DNA of 64,000 nucleotides from Candidatus Cohnella colombiensis (GTDB lineage Bacteria; Bacillota; Bacilli; Paenibacillales; Paenibacillaceae), in contig CP119317.1 of assembly GCA_029203125.1 (NCBI GenBank), positions 496,001-560,000 on the forward strand, given 5' to 3'. The notes beneath the pieces were generated by a model. The model ran no database searches. It saw nothing but the letters and a program-made list of their open reading frames with translations, and had not been told where the DNA came from. Positions 45,223 through 55,566 of this stretch are shown here, in pieces. Made by a program: the position numbers and the translations under genes. Numbering within the stretch: position 1 is the stretch's first letter; the number at the start of each line of letters is the position of its first letter.

Positions 45223-46170
45223 ATGATGGTGAGACCGACAATCTCGGTCATCGTTGCGACATATAATGCGCAACACGATATTGAGCGTGCGATCCACAGT
45301 GTGCTTGCACAGACCTATTCTGAATTCGAATTAATTGTTGTCGATGACTGCTCGTCCGATCAGACAGTGAGTGTCGTTAAACGAATATCGGATGACAGAA
45401 TCAAGTGTTATCTCAATTCGAGCAACGACGGACCGTCGTATTCACGCAATCGAGCAATTGGGCTTGCACAAGGAAAGTGGATTGCGATATTAGATGCGGA
45501 TGATTGGTGGGACCCGCAACGTCTCGAAGTGCTTTTGGATACTGCGCTGGAGCATCAAGTACAGATTGTATGCGACAATTTGCATCTTATTCGTGACGGA
45601 GAAGACAAACCTTTCACATCTTATTTACAGTCGAGAGAAAGCGTGATTGGCACCATTCCTGATGGTTATCTTGTAGATGCTTTGAAGATGATCCAAGAAG
45701 ATTACGGCTACTTGAAGCCGTTCATCTCTTCTGACTTTGTTCGCGACAAGCAGGTATCGTATGCGGGAGAGCAACGTGTCGGAGAGGATTTTCGGTTTCT
45801 ACTAGAATGCTTGCTTGCTGGTGGGCAAATGGTGATCATAACAACTCCCTATTATTATTACACTATTCGGATGGGATCGTTATCGAATCAATCGAACGCA
45901 GGGAAGCTGTTTCAAGTTCAACTGCGACAGATCGATCAGCTCACTTTACGGTATCGTGACAGAAGTGATGTTGTTGTAGCACTTGCCAAGTATAGACTCA
46001 AGAAACAAGCAGCGTTGACGCACCAGCAATTTCGGCAGGAGCTGCAGGAGGGGAAGCTGATTCAATCATTCGTACGAATGACAAGAGAGCCGCGTCTTAT
46101 TCGCTCTCTCTTGAGAGTGCTCTACTACAAAGTAATGAGGAAAACGAACAAACAGGTGGGATTGAAATGA
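45223..46170 (+). CDS. Family 2 glycosyltransferase
   Basis: The 315-aa GT-A enzyme shows ISVIVATYNAQHDIERAIHSV, VVDDCSSDQT and ILDADDWWDPQRL. Two adjacent ATGs (45223, 45226) follow GGATGGAGGC; the second has better spacing. The last four bases overlap the next gene. Its C-terminal 80 residues are Arg-rich and may contact the membrane. Confidence 0.88.
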   Translation: MMVRPTISVIVATYNAQHDIERAIHSVLAQTYSEFELIVVDDCSSDQTVSVVKRISDDRIKCYLNSSNDGPSYSRNRAIGLAQGKWIAILDADDWWDPQRLEVLLDTALEHQVQIVCDNLHLIRDGEDKPFTSYLQSRESVIGTIPDGYLVDALKMIQEDYGYLKPFISSDFVRDKQVSYAGEQRVGEDFRFLLECLLAGGQMVIITTPYYYYTIRMGSLSNQSNAGKLFQVQLRQIDQLTLRYRDRSDVVVALAKYRLKKQAALTHQQFRQELQEGKLIQSFVRMTREPRLIRSLLRVLYYKVMRKTNKQVGLK

Positions 46171-47318
46171 AGCTTTGCATCGTTACACATAAGCTGCTCA
46201 AAGGCGACGGTCAAGCGAGAGTCAATTACGAGATCGTAAGCGATATGCTTCAGCGTGGGCATGAAGTTACGGTATGCGCTAGTAGCGTTGCTCCAGAATT
46301 ACTCGCGAGGTCTAATCTCATATGGAGGAAAGTACCCGTAAAGGGCTGGCCAACACAGCTATTAAAAAATCAAGTGTTCGCCGTTCTAAGCACGTTTCAG
46401 CTGTTAAGGTTACGACAACATTACGATGTGTTAATGGTGAATGGATTCATTACTTGGCTCAAGAGTGATATTAATGCGGTTCATTTTGTACATAGCTCTT
46501 GGATAAAGTCACCCGCCCATCCTTTTAAATTAAAGAAAAATTTGTTTGGTTGGTACCAGCTTTCTTTTACTTTATTGAATTCTTTGTTGGAAAGAGTCGC
46601 CTTCGCTCGTACGAGTCAATTGGTCCCCGTATCACACAAAGTGAAGAATGAAATTCAGGCGGTCACAGCACGCGGTAATCCAAATGTCATTATGAACGGG
46701 GTAGATGTTACCGAGTTTCATCCTGATCAGAACGTGAGTCGTGAACGATGGGAGCTGCCTGAAAATGTACCTCTAGCACTCTTCGCTGGCGACATCAAAT
46801 CTTCTCGCAAAAATTTGGACAGTGTTCTTAAAGCGATGCAGGATGTTAAAGAGTTACACTTGGCTGTTGCTGGTGAGACGCAGGGAAGTCCTTATGTGAA
46901 GCTTGCGGAGCAATTAGGATTGAGTGAGCGCGTACACTTTCTAGGCTTTCGAAAGGATCTTTCTGAGCTAATGAAATGTGTCGACTTCTTCGTCTTCCCA
47001 TCGAGGTATGAAGCATGCACATTGGTTGTGATAGAAGCATTAGCATCAGGTCTACCTGTTATTACAACCTATGAATCAGGTGTGTCTGAATTAATTGAGA
47101 TGGAAGCAGGGTTCATCCTACATCATCCTGAGGATGTTGCAGGATTAGCTACTGCGATGAAACGGTTAGCAACGAATGCTGAACTGCGAAGCGTACAGGG
47201 CAAGAAGGCAAGAGAAGTTGCGGAGCGCCATAGCTGGAGCACTGTCGCAGCAGCCTATATGCAGCTGTTTGAGAAGGTGAGTGCAGAGAAGAAGAGGGGA
47301 TCATATGGAGCAATTTGA
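46167..47318 (+). CDS. Family 4 glycosyltransferase
   Basis: The 383-aa GT-B protein has an N-terminal acceptor domain with VHFVHSSWIKSPAHP and a C-terminal donor domain with ALFAGDIKSSRKNLDSVLKAM and PSRYEACTLVVIEALASGLPVI. The conserved EX7E pattern is present. The gene overlaps the next frame slightly. Specificity unknown. Confidence 0.88.
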   Translation: MKLCIVTHKLLKGDGQARVNYEIVSDMLQRGHEVTVCASSVAPELLARSNLIWRKVPVKGWPTQLLKNQVFAVLSTFQLLRLRQHYDVLMVNGFITWLKSDINAVHFVHSSWIKSPAHPFKLKKNLFGWYQLSFTLLNSLLERVAFARTSQLVPVSHKVKNEIQAVTARGNPNVIMNGVDVTEFHPDQNVSRERWELPENVPLALFAGDIKSSRKNLDSVLKAMQDVKELHLAVAGETQGSPYVKLAEQLGLSERVHFLGFRKDLSELMKCVDFFVFPSRYEACTLVVIEALASGLPVITTYESGVSELIEMEAGFILHHPEDVAGLATAMKRLATNAELRSVQGKKAREVAERHSWSTVAAAYMQLFEKVSAEKKRGSYGAI

Positions 47319-48399
47319 TGTGCTAGCCTTCGCTACACAAGGTAACAATGGCGACGATGAACGACGATTGCAGCAACTATTATCGCGTGTTCGTACATCC
47401 TTCTTTCCGATTGAGCGGGTGAAGAAGCGTCAAACCTTTTGGGCTTTACTGCGCTATATCGTCCGTGAAAGACCGAAGCTTGTTGTGATGGAGGGGACAG
47501 GGCTTTTCGGGGGGCTTGCGTTACTCATCGGAAGTAGATTTGGAAAAGTACCTTATGTCATTAGCAGCGGAGATGCTGTAGGGCCTTACATTGCGAGCAA
47601 ACATCCGATGCTCGGCCCGCTCTTCCACTGGTATGAAAGACGACTGTACCGCAATGCAATTGGCTTCATCGGCTGGTCGCCTTACCTTACAGGACGCGCA
47701 TTAACTTATGGTACGAAGTTCGCGATGACTGCGCCGGGTTGGGCACCTTCAGCACTTACTGACGCGCAACATGATGAAGCGAGAGCAGACATTCGTACGC
47801 AATACGGCATACCGAACGAACAAATCGTAATCGGCATCGTCGGCTCGCTCAATTGGAACAAGCGTGTGGGTTATTGCTACGGATATGAGTTAGTGAAAGC
47901 GGTACTGTCTGTGAAGCGTCAAGATATTACTGTGCTGATCGTGGGCGATGGAGATGGTAAAAGCAAGCTAGAGCAATTGGCGATGCAAGCAGGTGCGAAC
48001 CGAGTGATCTTTACAGGGCGTGTTTTGCGAGAGGAAGTTCCGAAATATATGTCGGCTATGGACTTGGCAAGCTTACCTCAAAGCATCGACCAAGTAGGGA
48101 GCTTTCGCTACACGACTAAGGTTAGCGAATACTTAGCTGCGGCATTACCTATTGTGATGGGAAAGACGCCAATGTCTTATGATCTGAATGGAGATTGGAT
48201 CTATCGGATTCAAGGGAATAAGCCGTGGGAACCCGCGTATATTGCCGCATTGGGAGAGCTACTGGAGCAGATTACGCTAGAGGACATTCAGCAAAGACGG
48301 CATAAAGTGCCTAAGCACTCCCCAGTGTTCAACAAAGAGGTTCAGATTCATAACGTGAGTGATTTTATACAGGATATATTACTCGAAGTGAAGCGATAA
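47305..48399 (+). CDS. Family 4-like glycosyltransferase
   Basis: I chose ATG 47305 after GAGGGG; an earlier ATG at 47281 has no site. The 364-aa product has GSLNWNKRVGYCYGYELVKAV and later VGDGDGKSKLEQLAMQAG as donor-domain signatures. The usual E-x7-E segment is weak: the region reads MDLASLPQSIDQVGSFRYTTK, KVSEYLAAALPIV. It may therefore be a divergent GT4 or a related GT-B family. Confidence 0.8.
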   Translation: MEQFDVLAFATQGNNGDDERRLQQLLSRVRTSFFPIERVKKRQTFWALLRYIVRERPKLVVMEGTGLFGGLALLIGSRFGKVPYVISSGDAVGPYIASKHPMLGPLFHWYERRLYRNAIGFIGWSPYLTGRALTYGTKFAMTAPGWAPSALTDAQHDEARADIRTQYGIPNEQIVIGIVGSLNWNKRVGYCYGYELVKAVLSVKRQDITVLIVGDGDGKSKLEQLAMQAGANRVIFTGRVLREEVPKYMSAMDLASLPQSIDQVGSFRYTTKVSEYLAAALPIVMGKTPMSYDLNGDWIYRIQGNKPWEPAYIAALGELLEQITLEDIQQRRHKVPKHSPVFNKEVQIHNVSDFIQDILLEVKR

Positions 48400-48412
48400 A
48401 GAAGGTGTAACA

Positions 48413-49486
48413 ATGAAACGCGTTTTATTGTATGGGGAAAGTGCGAAGAATGGGACTGGAATAGCACGTTATGTCCAGACGATTGCAAAAGGTATACAGC
48501 AAAGCGAGCCCTGCTTCGACTATCAGGTTGCAGTTAGAAACTTTCATTCGATTCCGAACCTAGACCGGATACGCGTTGCTTATCGAACGAACCGGCTGAA
48601 AGGAAAGCTGCAACATTTCGTGCGCAAGCTCACAACCGGAGATGAACTGCTATTTGGCCGGTCGGATGTCGTACATGAGCCGAATTATAATTTGTGTAAA
48701 GTCAGTAGAGGCACCAAGGTGATACTGACAGTGCATGACGTAGGCTGGAGAATTGATGCGACGCCGTATGGCTTGACGGAGCAATTCATTTCTGAAGCTG
48801 AGCAAGCGATCAAACGCAGCTCGATCATTATTACCCCTTCTCAAAGTGTAAAAAATGATCTCGTCCGCTTATTCGGGATAAACGAGGACCATATCCATGT
48901 CATCTATCACGGTGTTGACGCGTTCTTCTTTCAACGAGATACACCAATCGCGCATCGTGCAATGCCCGAGAGATATTGGCTATTCGTAGGCACAGCACTG
49001 TCTAGGAAAAATCTAGAACGAGTGATCGGGGCAATCGCAATGATGCACCTCAAGCTGCCACTCATTCTAACGGGCGAAAGAACTCCCTATGGGGATCACT
49101 TAGCGAGACAAGCTAAAGCGGTCGGTGTTGAAGTAATGTTCTTCAATCGCGCATCAGATGCGGAGTTAAGGCTACTGTATAGAAGAAGCACCGGTTTAAT
49201 TTACCCTTCTCTCTGGGAAGGCTTCGGCCTACCCTTAATTGAAGCGGCTGCGGCCGGGACTATAGTTATCACTTCGGATAATACAGCAATGAAAGAAATT
49301 GCGGCTGACTACGCGCTCTTAGTTAACCCTACGAATGTCAAAGAAATCGCAATGGCCATGCAATATGTTTTGGAGATGGATCAGCAAGATCGACAAACGC
49401 GAATCGTTAAAGGCAAGGAGATTGTAAAATCGTATACGTGGGAGCGGTCGATTCAATCCCATATAAGACTGTACGAGATGTTATAA
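48413..49486 (+). CDS. Family 4 glycosyltransferase
   Basis: The 357-aa enzyme begins MKRVLLYGESAKNGTGIARYV and has a GT4 donor domain with LFVGTALSRKNLERVIGAIA and YPSLWEGFGLPLIEAAAAGTIV. The pattern with VIYHGVDAFFF resembles mannosyltransferases of the WbaZ/MtfB kind, consistent with the GDP-mannose gene at the end of the operon; that link is inference. Confidence 0.88.
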   Translation: MKRVLLYGESAKNGTGIARYVQTIAKGIQQSEPCFDYQVAVRNFHSIPNLDRIRVAYRTNRLKGKLQHFVRKLTTGDELLFGRSDVVHEPNYNLCKVSRGTKVILTVHDVGWRIDATPYGLTEQFISEAEQAIKRSSIIITPSQSVKNDLVRLFGINEDHIHVIYHGVDAFFFQRDTPIAHRAMPERYWLFVGTALSRKNLERVIGAIAMMHLKLPLILTGERTPYGDHLARQAKAVGVEVMFFNRASDAELRLLYRRSTGLIYPSLWEGFGLPLIEAAAAGTIVITSDNTAMKEIAADYALLVNPTNVKEIAMAMQYVLEMDQQDRQTRIVKGKEIVKSYTWERSIQSHIRLYEML

Positions 49487-49516
49487 GAGTAGTGAGCTGA
49501 AGAAAAGGGAGCATGA

Positions 49517-50677
49517 ATGATGAAAGACCGGATCAAACAGTTGGATTCTGTTAGAGGATTAGCATCTTTGTCGGTATTGCTCAATCATATGTATTTAGCG
49601 ACTCCGATCATACCAATTGTTCTCTGGCAATCGCCATTTCGAATATTGATCAATGGGCGCGGTGCTGTACTTTTATTTTTCGTTCTGAGTGGGTTTGTTT
49701 TATCGATTCCTTATTTTAACGGAAAGCAGCCCACCTTCTTCATCTATGTTGTAAAACGGATCTTTCGAATCTATATCCCTTACTTGTTTGCTATTTCCGC
49801 AGCGATTATCGCTTGTGCATTATTTGCTAGTGAGTCAACGTTCACTGAAGGGTGGGTTAGCGACTTCTGGAATGTGAAACCAGATCTTGCGTCTGTTATT
49901 GACCACCTCAGCTTGATCGGCAACATTCACACCGATTACTTCAATACAGTAATTTGGTCGCTTGTACATGAGATGAGAATCTCGTTGCTCTTTCCATTTA
50001 TCTTAATGGTTGTGGGGCGACTTACTTTCGGATTGAATCTTATCATCTGCATACTGCTTACGATTGTTGCAGGACTTAACGATCTATTGTTACTGCAGCC
50101 TAGCTATGGGTTCCACACAAGCTATTTTGATACGTTGCACTATTTATCCATGTTTATTATGGGCGCCTTGCTTTATAAGCATAAGCTTGAAATTGCTAAT
50201 CTCTATAAGCAACTATCGATGCGTATGAAATGGATCATACTCGGTTGCGCTCTTTTACTGTATAGCTACTCGGCAGCTATCGATCGGTTTTTCAACTTCG
50301 CTTATAACAACAAAATCGCAGACTACGGCATTACATTAGCGGCGCTTACGTTCGTCATTTTTGCGATTCATTCAACGACGCTATCCAAGCTTCTTCTACA
50401 TAAGAAAATTCTTTTCCTAGGGAAAATTTCGTATAGTCTCTACCTCTATCACCTGACTGTGTTGCTTAGTGCAATGTTTGTTCTTGATGGCTTGATTCCG
50501 GTATGGCTCATACAGCTTATCGTGTTCGTGCTCGCAATTGTGCTGGCTTATGTGACATGGTACTTGATCGAGAACAACGCGATTAAGCTGGGCTACTTCC
50601 TTACACGCAATCGGAGCAGCAACGCACACCATTCTAATCAGATCGCTAATCATAAAATACAAGGAGACTTACAATGA
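49517..50677 (+). CDS. Acyltransferase-3 family membrane O-acyltransferase (OafA/YrhL type)
   Basis: The 386-aa protein has about ten membrane helices and the family start KDRIKQLDSVRGLASLSVLLNH with the conserved His-containing helix, plus LSGFVLSIPYF and VWSLVHEMRISLLFP. Such proteins add acetyl or other acyl groups to sugars of the repeat unit. It overlaps the next gene by four bases. The SGNH domain seen in some members is absent. Confidence 0.9.
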   Translation: MMKDRIKQLDSVRGLASLSVLLNHMYLATPIIPIVLWQSPFRILINGRGAVLLFFVLSGFVLSIPYFNGKQPTFFIYVVKRIFRIYIPYLFAISAAIIACALFASESTFTEGWVSDFWNVKPDLASVIDHLSLIGNIHTDYFNTVIWSLVHEMRISLLFPFILMVVGRLTFGLNLIICILLTIVAGLNDLLLLQPSYGFHTSYFDTLHYLSMFIMGALLYKHKLEIANLYKQLSMRMKWIILGCALLLYSYSAAIDRFFNFAYNNKIADYGITLAALTFVIFAIHSTTLSKLLLHKKILFLGKISYSLYLYHLTVLLSAMFVLDGLIPVWLIQLIVFVLAIVLAYVTWYLIENNAIKLGYFLTRNRSSNAHHSNQIANHKIQGDLQ

Positions 50678-51873
50678 AGATTCTTGCAAGTGGCATGGAA
50701 TGGGCGGAGCACCGACCAGGGGGGCTTAACCATTACTTCGCAGATTATTTGAAGGCGATGGTAGAGTACGGGCATGTTGTTGAGGGTCATCTCTCGTTAG
50801 AGCATAAGCCACATCAAGCTCCATCTTATATCCAAGATATTAGCGCAGGGAGCAAGAAGCTAGGCGCGATACAGCGTGTGAGGTCGTTTCAAGCTTCGAT
50901 CAAGCGTAGGACACCGGATTTCAAACCGGATGTATTCAACCCTCACTTTGGGCTATATGCTTCGATGGTTACACGTAAAGCGATACCTAACAATGTGCCG
51001 ATTGTGACACATTTTCATGGACCGTGGGCGCAAGAGTCATTAGTAGAGGATCGAAGTGGCTCATTGTTGAAGCTACTGAAATACAAGTGCAAGCACAAGA
51101 TTGAGCTTGAGACGTATCACCGCTCCGATGGCTTCATCGTGCTTAGCGACTATTTCGGGGAGCTGTTAGCGCGTGAATACAACATCTCACCTGAACGCAT
51201 TCACCGCGTTCCAGGTGCTGCGGATGTGACGAGGTTTCGTCCAGCGGAAAATCGAGTAGCCCTTCGTGAGGAGTTAGGTATTCGCGAAGACCAGACACTG
51301 CTGTTCTGTGCACGCAGGTTAGTGCGCCGAATGGGGATTGATCGGTTAATTATGGCGATGTCGCAAGTGATTGCCGCGCATCCTAATACGATTCTGTGCA
51401 TTGCGGGACAAGGAGCAATGCGCGAAGAGCTAGAGCAGTTAATCGCTCAGCGTCAATTGCAAGCTTCAGTGAAGCTACTAGGCAGAGTCTCAGACGAAGC
51501 ACTCGTGAAATGGTATCAGGCAGCGGATCTGAGTATTGTACCCACGATAACGCTGGAAGGATTCGGGTTAGTGACAACAGAGTCGCTCGCGTGTGGGACG
51601 CCTGTACTGGGTACACCGTATGGAGGAACGAAAGAGATACTAGAGCCACTATCACCCGAGCTCCTATTCAAAGACGGATCATCTATCGCAATTGCAAGTA
51701 AGTTAATTTCCGTGTTGCGAGGCGATTGTCAACTACCGACAAGAGAGCAGTGCAATAGTTACGTGCTAGAGCGTTATACGTGGAAGCAAGCGAGTCAATC
51801 AATAACTGCGATTTTCGAGCAAGCGATTGAACAGCGGAAGGAAGTAACTCAATATGAGAGTAGCCTTTTATAA
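50674..51873 (+). CDS. Family 4 glycosyltransferase
   Basis: The 399-aa GT-B enzyme has VTHFHGPWAQES in the acceptor half and LLFCARRLVRRMGIDRLI with TLEGFGLVTTESLACGTPVLG in the donor half. AGGAG precedes the ATG, which overlaps the acyltransferase stop. Its 3' end overlaps the next gene by 20 bases. Confidence 0.9.
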   Translation: MKILASGMEWAEHRPGGLNHYFADYLKAMVEYGHVVEGHLSLEHKPHQAPSYIQDISAGSKKLGAIQRVRSFQASIKRRTPDFKPDVFNPHFGLYASMVTRKAIPNNVPIVTHFHGPWAQESLVEDRSGSLLKLLKYKCKHKIELETYHRSDGFIVLSDYFGELLAREYNISPERIHRVPGAADVTRFRPAENRVALREELGIREDQTLLFCARRLVRRMGIDRLIMAMSQVIAAHPNTILCIAGQGAMREELEQLIAQRQLQASVKLLGRVSDEALVKWYQAADLSIVPTITLEGFGLVTTESLACGTPVLGTPYGGTKEILEPLSPELLFKDGSSIAIASKLISVLRGDCQLPTREQCNSYVLERYTWKQASQSITAIFEQAIEQRKEVTQYESSLL

Positions 51874-53053
51874 TCATACAGCGGTAGTCAGTGGGGCGGA
51901 GATTAGTATGCTCTTAACGGCAAACCACCTGACAATAGCAGAACCGATTCTCTTCTCGCCAGAAGGAGAACTAACGGATCGTGCTCGCGCATTAGGGATG
52001 CAGGTTATACCCATCCAGGGATATCGTGCTAGAAAGTCACGCAACCCGTTCCTTCTTGCAAGAGACATATTCGGAATGGTTGCAGAGGGCTATCGCTTCG
52101 CCCGAACGATTCGCAAGCATTCGATTGATCTCATTCATGCGAATTCTCTCCGCGCAGGTATGATGGCCGCATTGTTCGGATGGTTACATCGACGTCCTTT
52201 GATCTGGCACATTCGAGACATTCCTCCGCAGGGGATGATGGGAGCAATCATTTCACGCTTAGCGACTCGTACAGTTAAAGCGATAATTGGCATTTCGATG
52301 CCGGTCGTTCAAGCGTTTCACCTGAAGAGCTTATCAGATCGTTTACATCTCGTTCATAACGGGGTAGAGCTTCGTTACTTTTCGCCTCAAGAGAAGCAGC
52401 ATTGGAGACGTGAGCTCAGATCGGAATGGGACATTCCGATGGAAAGCAAGCTGAATCTTATCATCGGGCAAATTGCCCCATGGAAACGCCAAGAAGATGC
52501 CATTCATGCAACGCATCTACTGGTACAACAAGGACATGATGCCTATTTATGCGTCGTTGGAGAACCGAAGTTTGGCGCAGCCTGTAATGAATACCGCGAC
52601 AAGCTGTACAGTTTAGTAAAGAAGTGGGAGCTTGAAGATCGCGTTCGGTTCTTAGGTCATCGTAACGATGTGATGGAGATCTGCTGTGCAGCGGATCTTC
52701 TTTTTTTATGCTCAGATCAGGAGCCATTCGGTCGAGTCATCATCGAAGCGATGTCTCAATCACTCCCTGTCATTGCAACAAGAGCGGGCGGTGTGCCTGA
52801 AATCATTACACATGTTGATGATGGCATGCTGTATGAGGTTGGAGATACGAACCAACTGCGAGAGCTTGCAGCGATGCTCTATGAGGACCACATTCTTATG
52901 CAAAGTATAGGAGAACGGGCAGAGCGACGGGTTCATGAAGCTTTCTCAATCCAGCATACGGTGAGTCGGGTAGAGCAAGTCTATCGAACGATTATGAATC
53001 AACAAGCTCTAGAAGTACCGGTGCGAGCAGGAGGGCAATCGTATGAACAGTAA
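51854..53053 (+). CDS. Family 4 glycosyltransferase
   Basis: The 399-aa GT-B enzyme has FYNHTAVVSGAEISMLL, WHIRDIPPQGMMG, NLIIGQIAPWKRQEDAIHA and CSDQEPFGRVIIEAMSQSLPVI with the EX7E pair. It is translationally coupled on both sides (20-base and 11-base overlaps). Specificity unknown. Confidence 0.9.
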   Translation: MRVAFYNHTAVVSGAEISMLLTANHLTIAEPILFSPEGELTDRARALGMQVIPIQGYRARKSRNPFLLARDIFGMVAEGYRFARTIRKHSIDLIHANSLRAGMMAALFGWLHRRPLIWHIRDIPPQGMMGAIISRLATRTVKAIIGISMPVVQAFHLKSLSDRLHLVHNGVELRYFSPQEKQHWRRELRSEWDIPMESKLNLIIGQIAPWKRQEDAIHATHLLVQQGHDAYLCVVGEPKFGAACNEYRDKLYSLVKKWELEDRVRFLGHRNDVMEICCAADLLFLCSDQEPFGRVIIEAMSQSLPVIATRAGGVPEIITHVDDGMLYEVGDTNQLRELAAMLYEDHILMQSIGERAERRVHEAFSIQHTVSRVEQVYRTIMNQQALEVPVRAGGQSYEQ

Positions 53054-54155
53054 TTTGCGAGTGGCGATCGTACATGACTACTTGAACCAGATGGGGGGAG
53101 CGGAGCGGGTCGTTGGCGTGCTTCACAAGATGTTTCCCAAAGCCCCGATTTACACGACAGTAGCGGATCGCAATAAGCTGCTTCCTGAGCTTATGGATGC
53201 GGATATTCGGACCACTTGGATGCAGAGACTCCCGGGAATTCTTAAGCGATATAAGCAATATTTCTGGCTCTATCCATTCGCTGTGCAGTCGATGGATTTA
53301 AGTGGTTATGATCTGGTGATCAGCTCAAGTAGCGCCTACTCAAAGGGGGTAGTTGTGAAAGACGGTGCGGCTCATATTTGCTATTGTCATACACCGATGC
53401 GGTTTGCGTGGGATTTCAACAGCTACATGCAAGGCAACGATGTGCCTCGCATTCAGAGGTGGATCGCGAAGTGGGCAATGTCGCCATTACGGACATGGGA
53501 CCGGAAGACTTCGAATCGTATCGACCATATTGTTGCGAATTCAACCATCGTGCAGCATCGAATTGCGCAATGCTACGGCAGAGACGCGCAGGTGATCTTT
53601 CCCCCCGTTGATGTAGCACGCTTCCAAATCGGAGCGACCGCTCCCGACGATTACTTCTTAGTCGTGTCGCGATTAGTATCTTATAAACGAATCGACTTGG
53701 CTGTTAAAGCCTGTACAACGTTAGGTAAACGGCTATTGATTATCGGGGAAGGACCTGATCGGCAACGACTTGAGCAAATGGCGGGACCTACTGTGCAATT
53801 TTTAGGCCGGATCTCGGATGGACAGGTTGCGCTTTATATGCAGAAGTGTCGCGGATTTATTTTCCCAGGGCTAGAAGACTTCGGAATTACACCGCTTGAG
53901 GCTAACGCTTGCGGAAGACCAGTGATTGCCTATAAGGGTGGAGGGGCACTGGATACGATCAATCCGGGTGTGAATGGCATTTACTTCGAACAACAGACAG
54001 CGGAGAGCTTAGCGAACGCCCTTCAAGCCATGAATGAATTAGAGTGGGATGCGCAGACGATTCGCAATCATGCAGAACAGTTCAGCGTAGTGCAATTCGT
54101 TCAGTCATTCTCTCAATATGTAGCGAGCAATCTCGCTAAGGAGGAACAGCTGTGA
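53043..54155 (+). CDS. Family 4 glycosyltransferase, probable mannosyltransferase
   Basis: The 370-aa protein starts with VAIVHDYLNQMGGAERVVGVLH and contains ICYCHTPMRFAWD and FIFPGLEDFGITPLEANACGRPVIAY, a set typical of WbaZ-like mannosyltransferases. The GDP-mannose synthesis gene follows with a four-base overlap, which supports that donor. GGAGGG precedes the ATG. Confidence 0.9.
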   Translation: MNSNLRVAIVHDYLNQMGGAERVVGVLHKMFPKAPIYTTVADRNKLLPELMDADIRTTWMQRLPGILKRYKQYFWLYPFAVQSMDLSGYDLVISSSSAYSKGVVVKDGAAHICYCHTPMRFAWDFNSYMQGNDVPRIQRWIAKWAMSPLRTWDRKTSNRIDHIVANSTIVQHRIAQCYGRDAQVIFPPVDVARFQIGATAPDDYFLVVSRLVSYKRIDLAVKACTTLGKRLLIIGEGPDRQRLEQMAGPTVQFLGRISDGQVALYMQKCRGFIFPGLEDFGITPLEANACGRPVIAYKGGGALDTINPGVNGIYFEQQTAESLANALQAMNELEWDAQTIRNHAEQFSVVQFVQSFSQYVASNLAKEEQL

Positions 54156-55522
54156 AGCTTGTTTTATTGTCTGGAGGGTCGGGGAAAAGACTGTGGCCAC
54201 TTTCGAGCGACGCGAGGTCTAAGCAATTTCTGAAGGTTCTTAATAATGGCGATAATCAATTGGAATCTATGATCCAGCGTGTATGGGCTCAGCTTAGTCG
54301 AACACAGCTCGCAAGTAATGCCTATATCGCAGCAGGTAAAGGTCAAGTGGAGATGATTCAAGGCCAACTCGGAATGGAAGTGCCAGTAATTGTTGAGCCT
54401 GAACGTCGCGATACTTTTCCGGCAATTGCATTGGCCGCAACATACTTATATTCCAAGGCGGGAGTTGATCTCGATGAAGTCATTACACTGATGCCGGTCG
54501 ATCCGTTTGTGGATGATGCTTTTTTTGAAAAAATGAAGCAATTGGAGACAGCACTGAAGCATTCGGAAGCCTCGATTGCGTTAATGGGGGTAACCCCGAC
54601 ATATCCTTCAGAAAAATATGGTTACATCGTTGCGCATGAAAATGAGCAACAGTCCTATCGGAAGGTAAGCCATTTTGTAGAGAAACCTCGCATTGACAAA
54701 GCTGAGACGCTAATCGCGCAGCAGGGGCTTTGGAATTGCGGGGTTTTTGCATTCAAGCTCAGCTTTATGATTGATTTGCTCAATGCGAAAGACATTACAG
54801 TCAATTACGATGAGCTTGTCAATCAGTACCACACCTTGCCTCGAATCAGCTTTGATTATGAAGTGCTGGAGCAAACGCGGAATACGATTGTTATCCCTTA
54901 TGATGGCTATTGGAAAGATCTTGGAACGTGGAACACGTTAACAGAGGAGATAGCATCGCAAACCATTGGAAATGGCACAATTTCTCCCGAATCGGTGAAC
55001 ACTCATGTTATTAACGAGCTCGACATTCCTGTTGTTGTGCTCGGCTTATCGAACATCGTCGTGTCTGTAAGCCCTGATGGGATTCTTGTATCCGACAAGC
55101 AGGCGAGTCCCGCGATCAAGGAGCTCATCAAACATGTCGAGCAACGACCGATGTACGAAGAGCTAAGTTGGGGGTATTATCGCGTGTTAGATATTCAAAA
55201 GGTTCCTCAAGGGGGAGAGGTGCTGACGAAAAAAGTTCATATTGAAGCAGGGTATCATCACAGCTATCAATTGCATCGCCGAAGAAGTGAAGTGCTCACA
55301 ATTATTTCTGGTAAGGGTGAGTTTATTATGGATGAGCATTTACGGTCTATAGGACCAGGAGATGTGCTAATCGTACCTGTCGGTGCAAGACACAGCATAA
55401 GAGCGCATGATGAGATCGAGCTTATTGAAGTACAAACGGGAGGGGTACATGAGGAGGAAGATGGTGTCGTCCTTAGCGAAAGATGGGAGGATATTCCGAT
55501 TGTGACTAGTTTGCCATCGTAA
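54152..55522 (+). CDS. manC: Mannose-1-phosphate guanylyltransferase / mannose-6-phosphate isomerase
   Basis: The 456-aa bifunctional enzyme makes GDP-mannose. The N-terminal nucleotidyltransferase has LLSGGSGKRLWPLSSDARSKQF and FVEKP; the C-terminal cupin isomerase has YHHSYQLHRRRSEVLTIISG and IPVGARHSIR-type metal ligands (VPVGARHSI). It is the last gene of the exopolysaccharide operon. I see no clear terminator before the next promoter at 55567, so some read-through into the glycine-rich locus is likely. Confidence 0.93.
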   Translation: MKLVLLSGGSGKRLWPLSSDARSKQFLKVLNNGDNQLESMIQRVWAQLSRTQLASNAYIAAGKGQVEMIQGQLGMEVPVIVEPERRDTFPAIALAATYLYSKAGVDLDEVITLMPVDPFVDDAFFEKMKQLETALKHSEASIALMGVTPTYPSEKYGYIVAHENEQQSYRKVSHFVEKPRIDKAETLIAQQGLWNCGVFAFKLSFMIDLLNAKDITVNYDELVNQYHTLPRISFDYEVLEQTRNTIVIPYDGYWKDLGTWNTLTEEIASQTIGNGTISPESVNTHVINELDIPVVVLGLSNIVVSVSPDGILVSDKQASPAIKELIKHVEQRPMYEELSWGYYRVLDIQKVPQGGEVLTKKVHIEAGYHHSYQLHRRRSEVLTIISGKGEFIMDEHLRSIGPGDVLIVPVGARHSIRAHDEIELIEVQTGGVHEEEDGVVLSERWEDIPIVTSLPS

Positions 55523-55566
55523 TTCGTTAATTTGCCCCTATTAGTAACATATTTTGCGACGTTTTG

